Shown piece after piece: positions 1 through 12,539 of a stretch of DNA of 64,000 nt. A program made the translations under genes and the position numbers. Positions within the stretch are counted from its first letter, which is position 1; each line of letters begins with the position of its first letter. A model generated the notes under the pieces. It was not told the DNA's origin and did not search any database. It saw only the letters and a program-made list of their open reading frames with translations. The stretch comes from Homalodisca vitripennis (lineage: Eukaryota; Arthropoda; Insecta; Hemiptera; Cicadellidae). The DNA is taken from NCBI RefSeq assembly GCF_021130785.1, contig NW_025777949.1, positions 62,001-126,000 of the forward strand, written 5' to 3'.

Positions 1-19
1 GGCAGGGGACACCACAGAA

Positions 20-1060
20 ATGTCTTCATACCGCCCGATCTCTCTTATAAATACTATAGCTAAGATTTTTGAAACATTAATTAAAGAAAAGTTACTGGAC
101 CACTTTCAGCAGTATACTTTTTTTTCTAGTAATCAATATGGTTTTTTACCTAATAAGGGAATATATTTAGCCTTAGAGAAACATGTAAACTTGTATTACA
201 GATGCAGTTGACTCTCACAAATTTACTCTGGCTATTTATTTAAACTTAAAAAGGCTTTTGATGTTTTGGATATAGATATCTTAGTACATAAGTTCAGAAG
301 GTATGGGATTGGAGGCTCTGCATTGGCTTGGTTAACATCTTTTTCAAAATTCCGTCAGCAGGTAGTTAGAATAAATAACATCAAGAGTGACGCCTTAAAC
401 CTATGTTATGGAACTGCTCAGGGGGGAGTACTTGGTCCACTCATGTTTCTTATCTATATTAACGACTTATTGGATATCGACCTCAACTCTTCCATATTTG
501 CATATGCTGATGACACAGCATTAGTTTGTTCAGCTAGCAGCAGAAATAAACTTAAATTGAAAATTGATAAAGACTTAGTTAAAGTATCTGAATGGTTAAT
601 TACTAATAAATTATTGATAAATTCTTCTAAAACCAAATGTGTACTATTTTTTTATAACGATAAGCCTAAATGCGAGCTGGAATATATGTTTAAAATGTTT
701 TGCCATAGTCATCAGTGTATGTATGTGTGTAAATGTCCAAGTGTGGAAATAGTTAGTTCTATTAAATATTTATGGTTGTACATAGATAGCCATCTCAAAT
801 GGGGTGACCATATACAGTTCTTGGGGAAAAAGTTAAGACAGATTAATCATTCTTTGTACCACATGAGAGGATTTTTGAATAGCCAATTTTTAAAGTATTT
901 GTATGTCTCCTGGTTTGAAAGCATGATAAGATATGGTGTCATACATTATGGTGGCACGTATAATACCATACTGAATCCTATAATTATGAGCCAAAGAAAT
1001 GCATTGAGAACAGTTTTTGGCATTGGGCGTATGGGTAGAGTAAGCAGTTTTTTTTAACGA
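20..1060 (+). pseudogene. LINE reverse transcriptase, frameshifted
   Basis: The first 62 residues start with SSYRPISL, the usual opening of the LINE RT finger domain. A stop ends that frame at 209-211. The next frame reads DSHKFTLAIYLNLK from 210, and the original frame resumes with KKAFDVLDIDIL, so two small indels sit near 200 and in the A run near 250. In this reading the first motif-A aspartate is Asn. Later come AQGGVLGPLMFLIYINDL (the GVPQGS...INDL block) and the catalytic box FAYADDTAL near 496-520, which still has both aspartates. The end, SQRNALRTVFG, fits the usual thumb-side QKRaiR block. A T run at 1048-1057 carries another frameshift. This is a non-functional RT. Confidence 0.85.
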
Positions 1061-1061
1061 T

Positions 1062-1352
1062 AATAATATTCTTAATTTTTTTCAGTTGTATAAATTATGT
1101 GTATTAATGTATATTTACAAGTATTTAGATGAGTATCCAAAAAGACAGACATCTCGATTAACGAGAACTGCTCAATATGATCTCCTATATGTGCCAAATT
1201 ATGCAAAAGAAAAATGTAGACACCAGTTTTGTTATGCAGGGTTAACTTTATTTAACAGGTTTATTACAGTATATGGTAATAGTGTATTTCTTGACTCTAA
1301 ACCCAAATTTAAAATGAAAGCCGTGCAGTTTGTATTAAACCTTGGTCCTTGA
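1062..1352 (+). pseudogene. LINE ORF2 C-terminal region
   Basis: This continues the RT polyprotein in a different frame after the T-run frameshift. It reads LYKLCVLMYIYKYL, then TRTAQYDLLYVPNYAKEKC, then GLTLFNRF and a KFK block before a stop at 1350-1352. CR1/Jockey-like RTs from invertebrates end with this pattern: a hydrophobic helix, TR...l.vP, an lfN motif, then a basic helix. It has no catalytic role and is useful only for classification. No start codon matters here because it is the tail of a larger frame. Confidence 0.7.
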
Positions 1353-4122
<2,770 letters not shown>

Positions 4123-5278
4123 CTAGCTGTTACTTCGCACTTCATTTACAAAACCGAAGTCCTATATTACTTAGTAATACGTACTACTTATGATGTAATA
4201 CGATGGAGTTCTATGAAAATAATGTTAAAAACGTAAGTAGGCATACATCAAGTATATATTATTTAAGTTTGTGGTAAATGTTATAAGTTTTGTACGTGTA
4301 GGAGCATTTAATTTCTGCCCTATATATATACGTAATAGCTGAGTCTGCCTTGTTATTCTGATGAAGCACAACACAAAGGTCTCGGAAACCTACTTCAGTC
4401 AAAAAGCGTATATTTCCAGCCCTTGCTATATATATTTCAGGTCTAAGATATTTCAAGTACCATAGTAGAGTTTGCCTGTCCTGAAAAAATATATACTTAC
4501 GTAGGAACTAAAAGCCTCCTTCAGTTAAAAAATGTCTACTTCAGATCGTTTAAATTCACTTACTATGTCAAATCAGCTTGCAATATTTCCTCGATCAAAT
4601 TCTAGATACGTTTGATTAACATTCCCAAAATAATCGTTATTAAAGTTTCGCGGTACACTTGTTTTTTTGGACTGTATCCAGGGAAAGAGTGAATTTTTGA
4701 GGCATTAAAATGCCAACGAAGGGACTAAAGTGTTCCTTTGTCTGTTATTACAAAAGCCACTGTTAAAATGTCATATAAAAATGTCAAGGAAGCCCACCAG
4801 TTTAAAGTAACTTATGTGAAAACATTCATAATTTTGTTCATTAAGGTTGGTTATATTACAGTGTTTAAATAATATTTAAAATGCATTAGATTATTTAAAT
4901 CCGTTAATGGCGCAATCTGGAGTAACATGTTGATATTATTTTTTTTACTATCTGCCTTACACTACTGATCAATTAATTACAGGTTATCTAATGTGTGATC
5001 AAATTTAAATGTAAACAGATGTTTCAAAAAGTTTGTCGAATTACAGCTGAAGGTGTAAACAGCTGTTTAGTGCCAGTTTAATTTCAATTATGAAACGTAA
5101 AAACTAAATTCTTTCTGGATTCCAAAATATCCAGGTAACTTTTCTTATTTTTACCTTCATAAAAAACTTTCCTCAGATTACAATGAACATTTAGCAAAAT
5201 AATTTAACCGAATTGGTCCAGCCATTCTCAAGATTTGCGCTTAGCAACACATTTTTCGATTTATTTGTATTTATAAGA
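4123..5278 (-). mobile_element. Helitron-type non-autonomous element, copy 1
   Basis: Read on the minus strand, the element begins TCTTATAAATACAAATAAAT at 5278 and ends CTAG at 4126-4123, next to a T. This is the TC...CTRR|T structure of Helitrons, which move by rolling-circle replication and leave no target duplication. The GACCAATTCGG block just inside the 5' end is common in arthropod Helitrons. No Rep/helicase frame is present, so the copy is non-autonomous. The 3' end lacks the seven bases GCCGCGG that form half of the terminal palindrome in copy 2, so its terminator hairpin is broken. Internal blocks match copy 2 in order. Confidence 0.85.
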
Positions 5279-6399
5279 CTAGCTGTTAGCCGCGGCTTCG
5301 CACGCAATCTTTAGAACCGAAGTACTTATATTACTTGGTAAAAGCAATAAATTATGATGTAATCTTATGGGAGTGCTATACATTTTTTAAAAACGTAAGT
5401 AGGCATACATCATGTAGATATTCTTTTAAGTTCATGGTAAATAGTATCAGAGTGTAACTTTATTATATAATGTTTGGCAAGTGTAGGAGAATTTCTGGTT
5501 CTAATAAATTATATACATAACGTCACAGCTGAATCTGCCTTGTCATCCCGATCAAGAAAACACAAATCTCGGATCACACAGGTCTCGAAAACTTACTTCG
5601 GTCAAAAAGCGTATATTTCCAGTCCTTGTCATATTCAGGTCTAAACTATTTCCAGTACTATACTTGAGTTTGCCTTGTTGTTCTGACGAAGAAAAAAATA
5701 CTCGTACTTACGTAAGACCGAGATGTATACTTCGTTCAAAAAGTGAATACTTAAGACCGTTTAAATTCACTTTCCTACTATGTGAAAGTTTAGCTTGCCA
5801 CATTGCCTCGATCAAAATACTACTCGTATATAAGTACGATTATCTAGTTCTCTGAAATCTATTTTGGTCAAAAACGTGTTGACATAGTTGAGTTTGCCTT
5901 GTCCTAATGAAGAAAATACACACATAATTAGTACTGAAAAGCATATTACGACCTAGGAGGAAGTCCTACCTACTTCTTATGTATTTTCCGTATAAGAGAA
6001 AAATCCTTATTAAGATTATTCAACATTATAAAATAATCGTTATTAAAGTTTTGCGTTACACTTGTTTTTTGGACTGTAGCGCACGAGGCATGTTAGTATT
6101 CATTTCTCTGTTTTTCCATAAGCCATTGTTAAAATGTAATATCATAATGTCAAGGAAGCCCTAGAATTTAATGTAACGTACGTGAAAACATTCATAACTT
6201 AGTTCATTAACGTTAGTTACATACGAGTATTTTAGAATAATTCCTAAATATTCCAGTTAACTTTTCTTAACTTTTTCTTCATAACAACCTTTCTCGAATG
6301 TCAATGGACATTTTACAAAAAGAATTAACCGAATTGGTCCAGGCGTTGTTGAGTTATGCGCGTACCAACACATTTTGCTATTCATTTTTATTTATAAGA
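5279..6399 (-). mobile_element. Helitron-type non-autonomous element, copy 2
   Basis: The minus-strand start is TC at 6399, preceded by A (plus T at 6400). The end is CTAG at 5282-5279, abutting copy 1 with no spacer. An AGCCGCGGCT perfect palindrome at 5288-5297 lies a few bases inside the 3' end, as expected for the Helitron termination hairpin. Most internal blocks of copy 1 recur in the same order, for example AACGTAAGTAGGCATACATC and the GACCAATTCGG box. There is no protein-coding capacity. Confidence 0.87.
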
Positions 6400-7019
6400 T
6401 GTTAAGGGTTTGAATGGAGACACTTTACTCCGCTAAATGGAATAATTGAAAGGTTTGTCAGCTGTTTTATATGAATTTGTTTGGATGGATGCTACTATTT
6501 ACTATGAAGGATTTTATAAATTCTTGTACACGAAATTGTTACATAAAAGGTTTTGTTAAAAATTTTGGAGTTGACATCTTAAAATACAGGCCGTAACATA
6601 GTACAAAATTCAAAACCAGCAAATCGTTCAAAATAATATTCAAATTTGCATTATTTACCTTTTTTACTTTTTCGTAAAATAAATGGCTGAAACGTAATTA
6701 ATTCATTTAATACTCATAGTAGGAAAAAGTAAATTATATTTCGAGAAATGCATTTTACACAGGGATATTCTGACGTGGCTGAAAGATGCATTCAAACTCA
6801 TATAACTAGAGCTGTAGGTTTAACTTAACATCCAACTCATCCACGTGTCATACATTTCCACGTGCATAACACGTAACATTAAAAGTTTCAAGTGCACCAT
6901 TTGTACAAACCAGTCCTAGTTCTATTCCGTACTAAATTGTACCCGGCTTTCAATAACACTAGGTGTAGTTTCGCTTATATAAATTTCATTGTATGTACTT
7001 CAAATTATTGTAACGTTTA
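6400..7019. other. AT-rich non-coding stretch
   Basis: No gene or recognisable repeat. Short A/T runs only. Confidence 0.6.
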
Positions 7020-7385
7020 TGTTTTATGGACCTCATTTCGGAAGTTGGATTGATCACCCAACTAGACATTTCCACTGCGGAAGCTAGCCCGCAAAGTTGG
7101 CCGATGCATTCCCTAAGACTTGAGCTTGCAGTATTTGCCTATCAGAGTTATGTTGGGCGCTGAGAAATTGCCGTAAGCGCTGTTGCCTAGCCAGAGCCGC
7201 CACTTTGGACCTTAGACCGGTGCGCCGGCAAGTTTAAATCCCGACCGGGGGTTTTGGCATTGTCTCGACAATTAGGCTTGTTCTGGATGAGCTCCCGACC
7301 TGTTCACTTGGATTGTGGAAGCCCTCTTCACGTCGTGGATTTTCAGCATTTTCTTCAGGGAAAATTTGCTTAGAGGTAAGGCAGA
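7020..7385 (+). other. GC-elevated patch, possible tRNA-type SINE
   Basis: This patch is clearly richer in GC than its surroundings. GTTTAAATCC at about 7231 fits a degraded RNA polymerase III B box (consensus GGTTCGANTCC) and is followed by CGACCGGGGG. I could not place a convincing A box. A possible splice-donor-like AGAGGTAAGG lies near 7371. It may be a SINE remnant, part of another old repeat, or a non-coding exon. The clean AT-rich flanks favour an inserted element. Confidence 0.35.
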
Positions 7386-8859
7386 CCGTCATTTTCTATA
7401 ATTCAAATCTTTGTCAAAAGCAATATTTAAAAACGTCAAAATTTAAATCATTATTAGACTTTTGCAATCATTAAAATAGGTTCTCTTTATTCATGCTTGG
7501 ACAATCCTAAGTAAGGCACATGGCACATAAGAACGATGTTTAATGTATGATTACTTATTTTACAAGTAATTAGGGTTTCGTTTATTGTGTTGTCAATATT
7601 TTATGTTGTGGGATAAACTGCCCAATTTGCATTTTATTGGGAAAGAGCTGAATATGAAAATAGTACTGTCTGTTTAATGTGTATAGCGATATAAAATTCA
7701 CTCATATAAATCTAACTGTAGCTTAAAATGAATACGAGCCAATTATGCAATATTAATTTTGAAGAAAGAAACTTGGAGTAGAATTTAGGGTAGTTAAAAT
7801 CTGTTTCAGTAATATTTTGTAGCTATAAAATGTCTAATGTTAAAGTAAATATGTATAAAAAAAAAATAAATAATAATAATAAATAAAATAAATCAAGTAC
7901 GTTCTTGTTTGTGAATATAAATGTCTCATTTGTTTTGTATGTTTAAAGAACGGTGTAATTTGTTAAATGTAAATTTGTAAATTTGTCAATTTTGAGACAA
8001 CGATTGTGGTTTGTACACAATTGTTCGATGACAATGAATATTGCAGTAACCTTATTGAATATTGCCAGTAACTTGATTTTATTTGTGCCACAGAATATGA
8101 GTGTTGTTATCAATTATGTTAGTTATTAAATGTCTCACTGTTCATTTAAATGTTTAATGTTTGTTTTCATGAGTACTCTTTTCAGCGGTGGCCACCTGCT
8201 TTGCTGTTTATTGTCATAATTGAATATTTATTATAGCTATTAAGTATTGATTATTGATTATTGTGATAGATTTTGTTTATTGTCCGCCATGGTGATTTCT
8301 GATATATTCTGGGGATTTATCATACTTTATTGAAATTAATTGTTGTGAATAATTGTGAATTCGACCTAAGGTCACTGATTAAGAATATTTACTTCCTCTC
8401 ATTGAGTTTATTAGAAAGTTGAAACTGATACTTATCAGGTTGATGAGCTGAATATGTTTCCTGTCTTTTTGGAGTTTTGAAATGGGTTCTTAATTTGATC
8501 ATGTTTAAATAAATCCAAGATTTTCTGATATATATATACAGTATTTAGTTTTCCTTGATAATTTAGTGATAGTTTTGTGGAATTGAAAAATATAACAAGC
8601 ACAATTAGATTAAATAAATTTATATATGCCAATTAAATTTAAATAATTTTGCTGTGTAACTTAGAGTCCCCTCAGGACTTGATTACAATTAGTTATCAGC
8701 ACTTCATACTTAAGGATGGAGTTGTGCCAAGATACACAAACATAGTGGTTTAGTAAAATTTGAGTTTATCAAGGTGAAATAACTTTAGATGCTATTAGTG
8801 GATTTCCAGGAAACTAATAGTGTAGTATTGGGGTTCATATCATAGCTTGTGAACCGAGC
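7386..8859. other. AT-rich non-coding stretch
   Basis: A-rich run with AATA units at 7857-7892 and a short TATATATA at about 8529. No supported coding frame. Confidence 0.6.
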
Positions 8860-9130
8860 ATGAATAAATGTTAGGGCTTTGGGTCTGCCTTACTGTGTGC
8901 TTTTGGAAGGGTTTCTTCCCCGTCGTTACCCTCAGCAACCTTACCAACGGGGTGGCGCCCATTAAACAAATAATTTTCAACAACAACTCAAAGAACACAG
9001 TTAGGTTAGAGCCTTAGCACCTGGGACTTGGAGCTCTGCGCACAAGTATTATCAGAACCTACCCTTCTCCCTGAGTCTGAGTCGGAGCAATGTTGCCTCA
9101 TGCTTTTGTGGCATGGCATTATTCTAACTG
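8860..9130. other. GC-elevated patch, unclassified
   Basis: A sharp rise in GC with no open frame that I recognise. It contains CCAACGGGGTGGCGCCC at about 8945 and a palindromic GGGACTTGGAGCTC run near 9023. Probably an old inserted repeat. Confidence 0.3.
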
Positions 9131-9204
9131 GATAACTTGAAATATTTAGTTTACTGACTAGCGGAGTAAATAGGTATTTGATTACATTTAGTACTGCACC
9201 ATTT

Positions 9205-9260
9205 ACAAGACATTAACGCTCTTCGCTGCTGCTATTTTTCCACGTATTGTTCCGATCCTG
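9205..9260. repeat. Short repeat shared with 15.77 kb
   Basis: ACATTAACGCTCTTCGCTGCT here and GCATTAACGCCCTTCACTGC at about 15772 are near-identical and in the same orientation, and both are followed by a T run and TCGGATCGG/TCCGATC-like bases. They are likely pieces of one repeat family. Confidence 0.45.
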
Positions 9261-9299
9261 CCAAGCATTGACTGCCCGTTCTATAATTTATTTCTCAAT

Positions 9300-9950
9300 C
9301 ATCATTTCATAAACAGTATATTTATGAAGAAATAAAAAAGCTGAAAGAGACAAATTTGGAAATTACGTTTTTGTGGGTGATTTTATAAACTAGTGTAATA
9401 TGTAAGGTTTTAAATACGAATATTATAATGTTAAAAATGTAAAATCGTATGTGGTATTAAAGTATAATTTAATGTTACACGTTTATACTTTGAAGTAAAT
9501 TTTAAAAATATTAGCTGTATTACTTTACAATATATAAATAAGGAAATCCACGGTTTTTTTTAAATAAAACTTTACAAAATTATAGCAAATAATTAATATA
9601 TAATTCAGGATTGCTTAGTTATGAAGTCATAACGATATTTTAAAATTAGAAAAGCCTAAAAAACATACATAAAAATAAAAATTTTACAATTCAGGAACAA
9701 AAAGAATTTAAGCAAGTGAGTGTCAGTTGGTGCACATTCCGTTTAACAATTTTTTACTCACAGTGTAGTATTTGTATAAGTAACACGTATACATTTTCAA
9801 TATAAAAAAGAAGCTTGATTTAATTAGCAAATACCGACCTTAAGCTTGTACGGCCAGTAGCTTTTTATGCAAAGTTTTCAACTCTCGGAAAACAAAATGT
9901 ATTACTAGCTATATATAAATGAATAAATATATATATATATATATATAACA
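9300..9950. other. AT-rich non-coding stretch ending in (TA)n
   Basis: No coding signal. A (TA)10-like tract at 9928-9947 directly precedes the left arm of the 51-bp inverted repeat. Confidence 0.6.
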
Positions 9951-10001
9951 TTTTTGTTGTCTTAGATCGCCGATGTCCTGATGACTCTAACTTCTATTCC
10001 A
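9951..10001 (+). repeat. Left arm of 51-bp inverted repeat
   Basis: Pairs with 11569-11619 on the opposite strand at 49 of 51 positions by direct comparison. The mismatches are at arm positions 13 and 34. The arms begin TTTTTGTTGTCT and end TTCTATTCCA. They enclose the Penelope/LINE composite. Confidence 0.95.
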
Positions 10002-10023
10002 ACTATTTATTCCATACAAATTT

Positions 10024-10270
10024 ATGCCGTTTAAAGGTATATATATATATATATATCATCATTACTCACATTACAGTAGCTGCCATCCAAATCATGTACA
10101 AAAGTCCATTCCAAAAAGTCTTTCCATTAGAGCCAAATCCTTATGTACAAACGTTTCAGATTTCAAAATTTACAAAAGCAAACTTACTAAAGCTTTTTCT
10201 AACAGGGGATACCCTGAAAAATTTTTGAACCGGCAGCTCAGACAACCAAAAAAGGTTAAAAATATTTATA
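10024..10270 (+). pseudogene. Penelope-like element segment (post-RT region)
   Basis: The frame reads SHYSSCHPNHVQKSIPKSL, then RAKSLCTNVSDF, then KAFSNRGYPEKF. The series HPxHxxxSIP, RxxxxC and FxxRGYP lies after the RT core in Penelope-like retroelements, upstream of the optional GIY-YIG endonuclease. The RT core itself is absent upstream. The leading residues come from a TA microsatellite. The same open frame continues with no stop into a LINE endonuclease. The family call rests on motifs alone and is fairly specific. Confidence 0.65.
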
Positions 10271-10299
10271 ATCAAACAATAAATGATAAGAGTCAGAAG

Positions 10300-11290
10300 A
10301 ATCAAATATTGGTTAATATATCGTTAGGGTCAAAACATTATTTAAGGATCATTCATGTTAATGCGGAAAATGTAATTGTACATAGAGAAACTTTTCTAAG
10401 CCTTTTTAATAAGGAAAGTTTTGATATAATAGTTGTAACAGAAACATTTCTAAAGCCAGCTGTCTCATCTGTGTTGTTTATGATTGAAAATTACAATTTA
10501 ATACGTCATGATAGAGAGGGTAAAGAAGGAGGAGGCCTCGCGATTTATATTAGAAAGGAATTTAATTATAAAATTATTTTTTATGTCTATTGCAGTATAT
10601 TGTAAAAAGCCTGAATATCTGGTTTTGGAAGTTTCTTTAAGATGGAAATTGTTATTGTGTGCTATGTACCGTCCACCAAAAGTGTGTCATATAGCTGAAT
10701 GCTTTGATGTATTAGCAAATCTGTTACCTGTTTATGATAATTTTGTTTTAATTGAAGATTTTAATAACGACATTAGTGATAATAGGATTTTCGCTGATAA
10801 GACCCAGTTTTTGAATCTTGTAAACAGTTTGAATTTATGTATACTGCCTTTAAATCCTACATATCATAGGCCAAATTCAGATTCTTTGTTGGATTTAATT
10901 ATTGTTAATAGCAGGGATAGAGTAAGAGAATTTGGCCAAACTTCTGTTTCAGGGTTATCCTATCATGATTTAATATATGTAGAGTTAAATCTGAAAACCA
11001 AACTTGCTAGAGATAATCGAAAACTACTTATACGGGACTTTAAAAACATGGATAAAGATAGAATAAAAACTAAATGTGCTAATATATGTTGGAACGATAT
11101 TTTTAGAAGTAATTGTGTTAATGACAAGGTTGAAATATTAAATAATAAACTAAGACAATTATTTGATAAGTATATACGTGAGAGAAAAATATCCAAGAAG
11201 AAAAACGCTTGTCCTTGGATTAATGATGAAATTATAAACATGATGAAGGAAAGATATAGAGTTTATAAGCAGTATGTAAGAACTAAGAAT
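10300..11290 (+). pseudogene. LINE AP-like endonuclease domain, inactivated
   Basis: This is an EEP-family endonuclease that would nick the target for LINE insertion. Seen in order are RIIHVNAEN (from the usual lNvRSl), DIIVVTETFL with the catalytic Glu near 10441, a GGGLAIYIRK block, then a frameshift near 10570, MYRPPK, EDFNND at 10754-10771 (normally GDFNxD), LLDLIIVNS, and SYHDLIYV near 10958 (normally SDHd). The Asp-to-Tyr change in SDH and Gly-to-Glu in GDFN would abolish activity, quite apart from the frameshift. The domain is followed by the usual linker to RT (CPWINDEI...MKERYRVYKQY). The order matches CR1/Jockey-type ORF2. Confidence 0.8.
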
Positions 11291-11291
11291 A

Positions 11292-11566
11292 ATGTTGTAT
11301 GGGAAGACAACGGGGGGATCTTTCTCGGATTGGAAATTAAATAGTGTAGGAGTTCCACAAGGCTCAAACCTCTCAGCTTTATTGTTTTCATTATATATTA
11401 ATAGAATTGATGAACCTATTATGCTTAGCAGGTTGATGTTGTATGCAAACGACACCCAAATGTATATACATTGCTATTTAAAAGACATTAATACAGCTAT
11501 AAATAATATAAACGTTGATTTGGGAAAACTTTAAAAAATGGGGTACTGATCATGGCTTGAATGCTG
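11292..11566 (+). pseudogene. LINE RT fragment, internally deleted
   Basis: After the endonuclease linker the sequence jumps to the middle of an RT. GVPQGSNLSALLFSLYIN at 11349 is followed by LYANDTQMY near 11439, a YADD box with Asp changed to Asn. The bases after the stop still read KKWGTDHGLNA in a shifted frame, matching the W..hGL.LN block. The fingers and motif A are missing, so several hundred bases have been deleted, or two different LINEs were joined. The fragment is cut off exactly where the right inverted-repeat arm begins. Confidence 0.8.
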
Positions 11567-11568
11567 TA

Positions 11569-11619
11569 TGGAATAGAAGTTAGACTCATCAGGACATCGG
11601 CGATCTCAGACAACAAAAA
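11569..11619 (-). repeat. Right arm of 51-bp inverted repeat
   Basis: Reverse complement of 9951-10001 at 49 of 51 positions. Followed outward by a short TA-rich run. Confidence 0.95.
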
Positions 11620-11659
11620 TCCACATGTATATATTGTAGAGATATAGAACACGTTATGT

Positions 11660-11890
11660 ATGAGACAGAGTTGTCTCAATGACCTCTATATTTTGTCAAA
11701 GTCATTATACACAAACAAGTCAGTAATCAATGAGCTGATACTAAATGAAAAGCTGTCATTGCCACTTTTAAAGACAAGGCCAGGAAACGTCACTCGTATT
11801 TCTTGTGCAGTACAAATATTGTCCGAACATAATTTAACTGCATAAAACCAACTGCTATTAAAGACTTTATACAAATTACTGACTAACATT
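11660..11890 (+). pseudogene. Unclassified remnant, possible transposase tail
   Basis: A 61-residue frame is followed by a stop and then more readable sequence. The strip LPLLKTRPGNVTRISCAVQI followed by LSEHNLTA is loosely like the AxQxLS strip near the C-terminal part of P/THAP-type transposases. The match is weak, and no catalytic residue is visible. The frame is in non-repetitive, mixed-composition sequence, which sets it apart from the AT-rich background. It may instead be a chance frame. Confidence 0.2.
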
Positions 11891-12142
11891 GTCGCTTCTC
11901 ATTGCTGTTAAAAAATTAATTTCCATTTTCTGCCAAAATTTTAATACCAATATATAATTTCCGGTTATTAATATTCAGTTTTTACCAACAAAATCCTAAT
12001 TGCTTCTTACAAATATACATATACTTTAATTGAATGTTTAATACTAACAGTTTATCTGTGTAAACCTTTATCTATAACCACTGAGAATTCTCAATATATT
12101 CTTTCATTTTTGACATATATTGTAAAATGAATCCCTTTTTAA
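11890..12142. other. AT-rich spacer
   Basis: No feature seen. Confidence 0.5.
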
Positions 12143-12538
12143 TTGATCTTAATTCTAAAATCTTTTAATGTTCGCCTGATCATTTTGTTTCTCTTTAAAA
12201 TTCTACTTACTAATAAACGAACTATAAAACAATATATTCCAAATTGTGCATATGATGAGACAATTAGACTGCCATTTCATATGTCTATAGGAGGTGTCTC
12301 TGATGTCGAAACGATGTTAAGGTTTGATTTGAGATTCATCGTCGCCGACATTCTTTGGATCTCTTCAGACGAACATAACTCTAGATTCCAAGAATCAAGT
12401 TTGAGACAGTGTCAGATACCAGACGCTGCACTTCCTAACATAGCTACATTATTCAAAGAATTATATTTGACAGTACTGACGATTCGCTATGTTTGTTGTT
12501 ACACTTTCTTAAAACTAAAAACAAGAACACAATTATAG
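12143..12538 (+). other. 131-residue open frame, unrecognised
   Basis: The frame begins with a hydrophobic, AT-biased run that is probably not coding. From about 12240 it becomes balanced in composition (MSIGGVSDVETMLRFDLRF, then ADILWISSDEHNSRF and ALPNIATLFKELYL). I recognise no domain. No splice sites or Kozak context single it out. It could be a decayed transposon-derived exon, a host exon, or chance. It is the longest non-repeat frame without an assigned family in the window. Confidence 0.2.
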
Positions 12539-12539
12539 T

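Larger units (their letters stand above)
9951..11619 (+). mobile_element. Composite Penelope/LINE unit bounded by inverted repeats
   Basis: A 1.67-kb block whose two ends are a 51-bp inverted repeat and whose interior is, in order, a Penelope-like segment, a LINE AP-endonuclease and a LINE RT fragment with a large internal deletion. LINEs do not normally have terminal inverted repeats. Penelope-like insertions can carry inverted partial copies at their ends, so the arms may come from that family. Alternatively, a foldback DNA element has captured the retrotransposon pieces. I see no clear target duplication. The block is non-functional. Confidence 0.55.

Noticed and set aside
454..636. 60-residue minus-strand frame
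   Set aside because: Antisense shadow of the LINE reverse transcriptase.
7020..7385. Host exon with splice donor AG|GTAAGG
   Set aside because: A single donor-like string is expected by chance. No open frame or acceptor supports it.
10963..11455. Minus-strand frames of 92 and 98 residues
   Set aside because: Antisense shadows of the LINE endonuclease/RT remnant.
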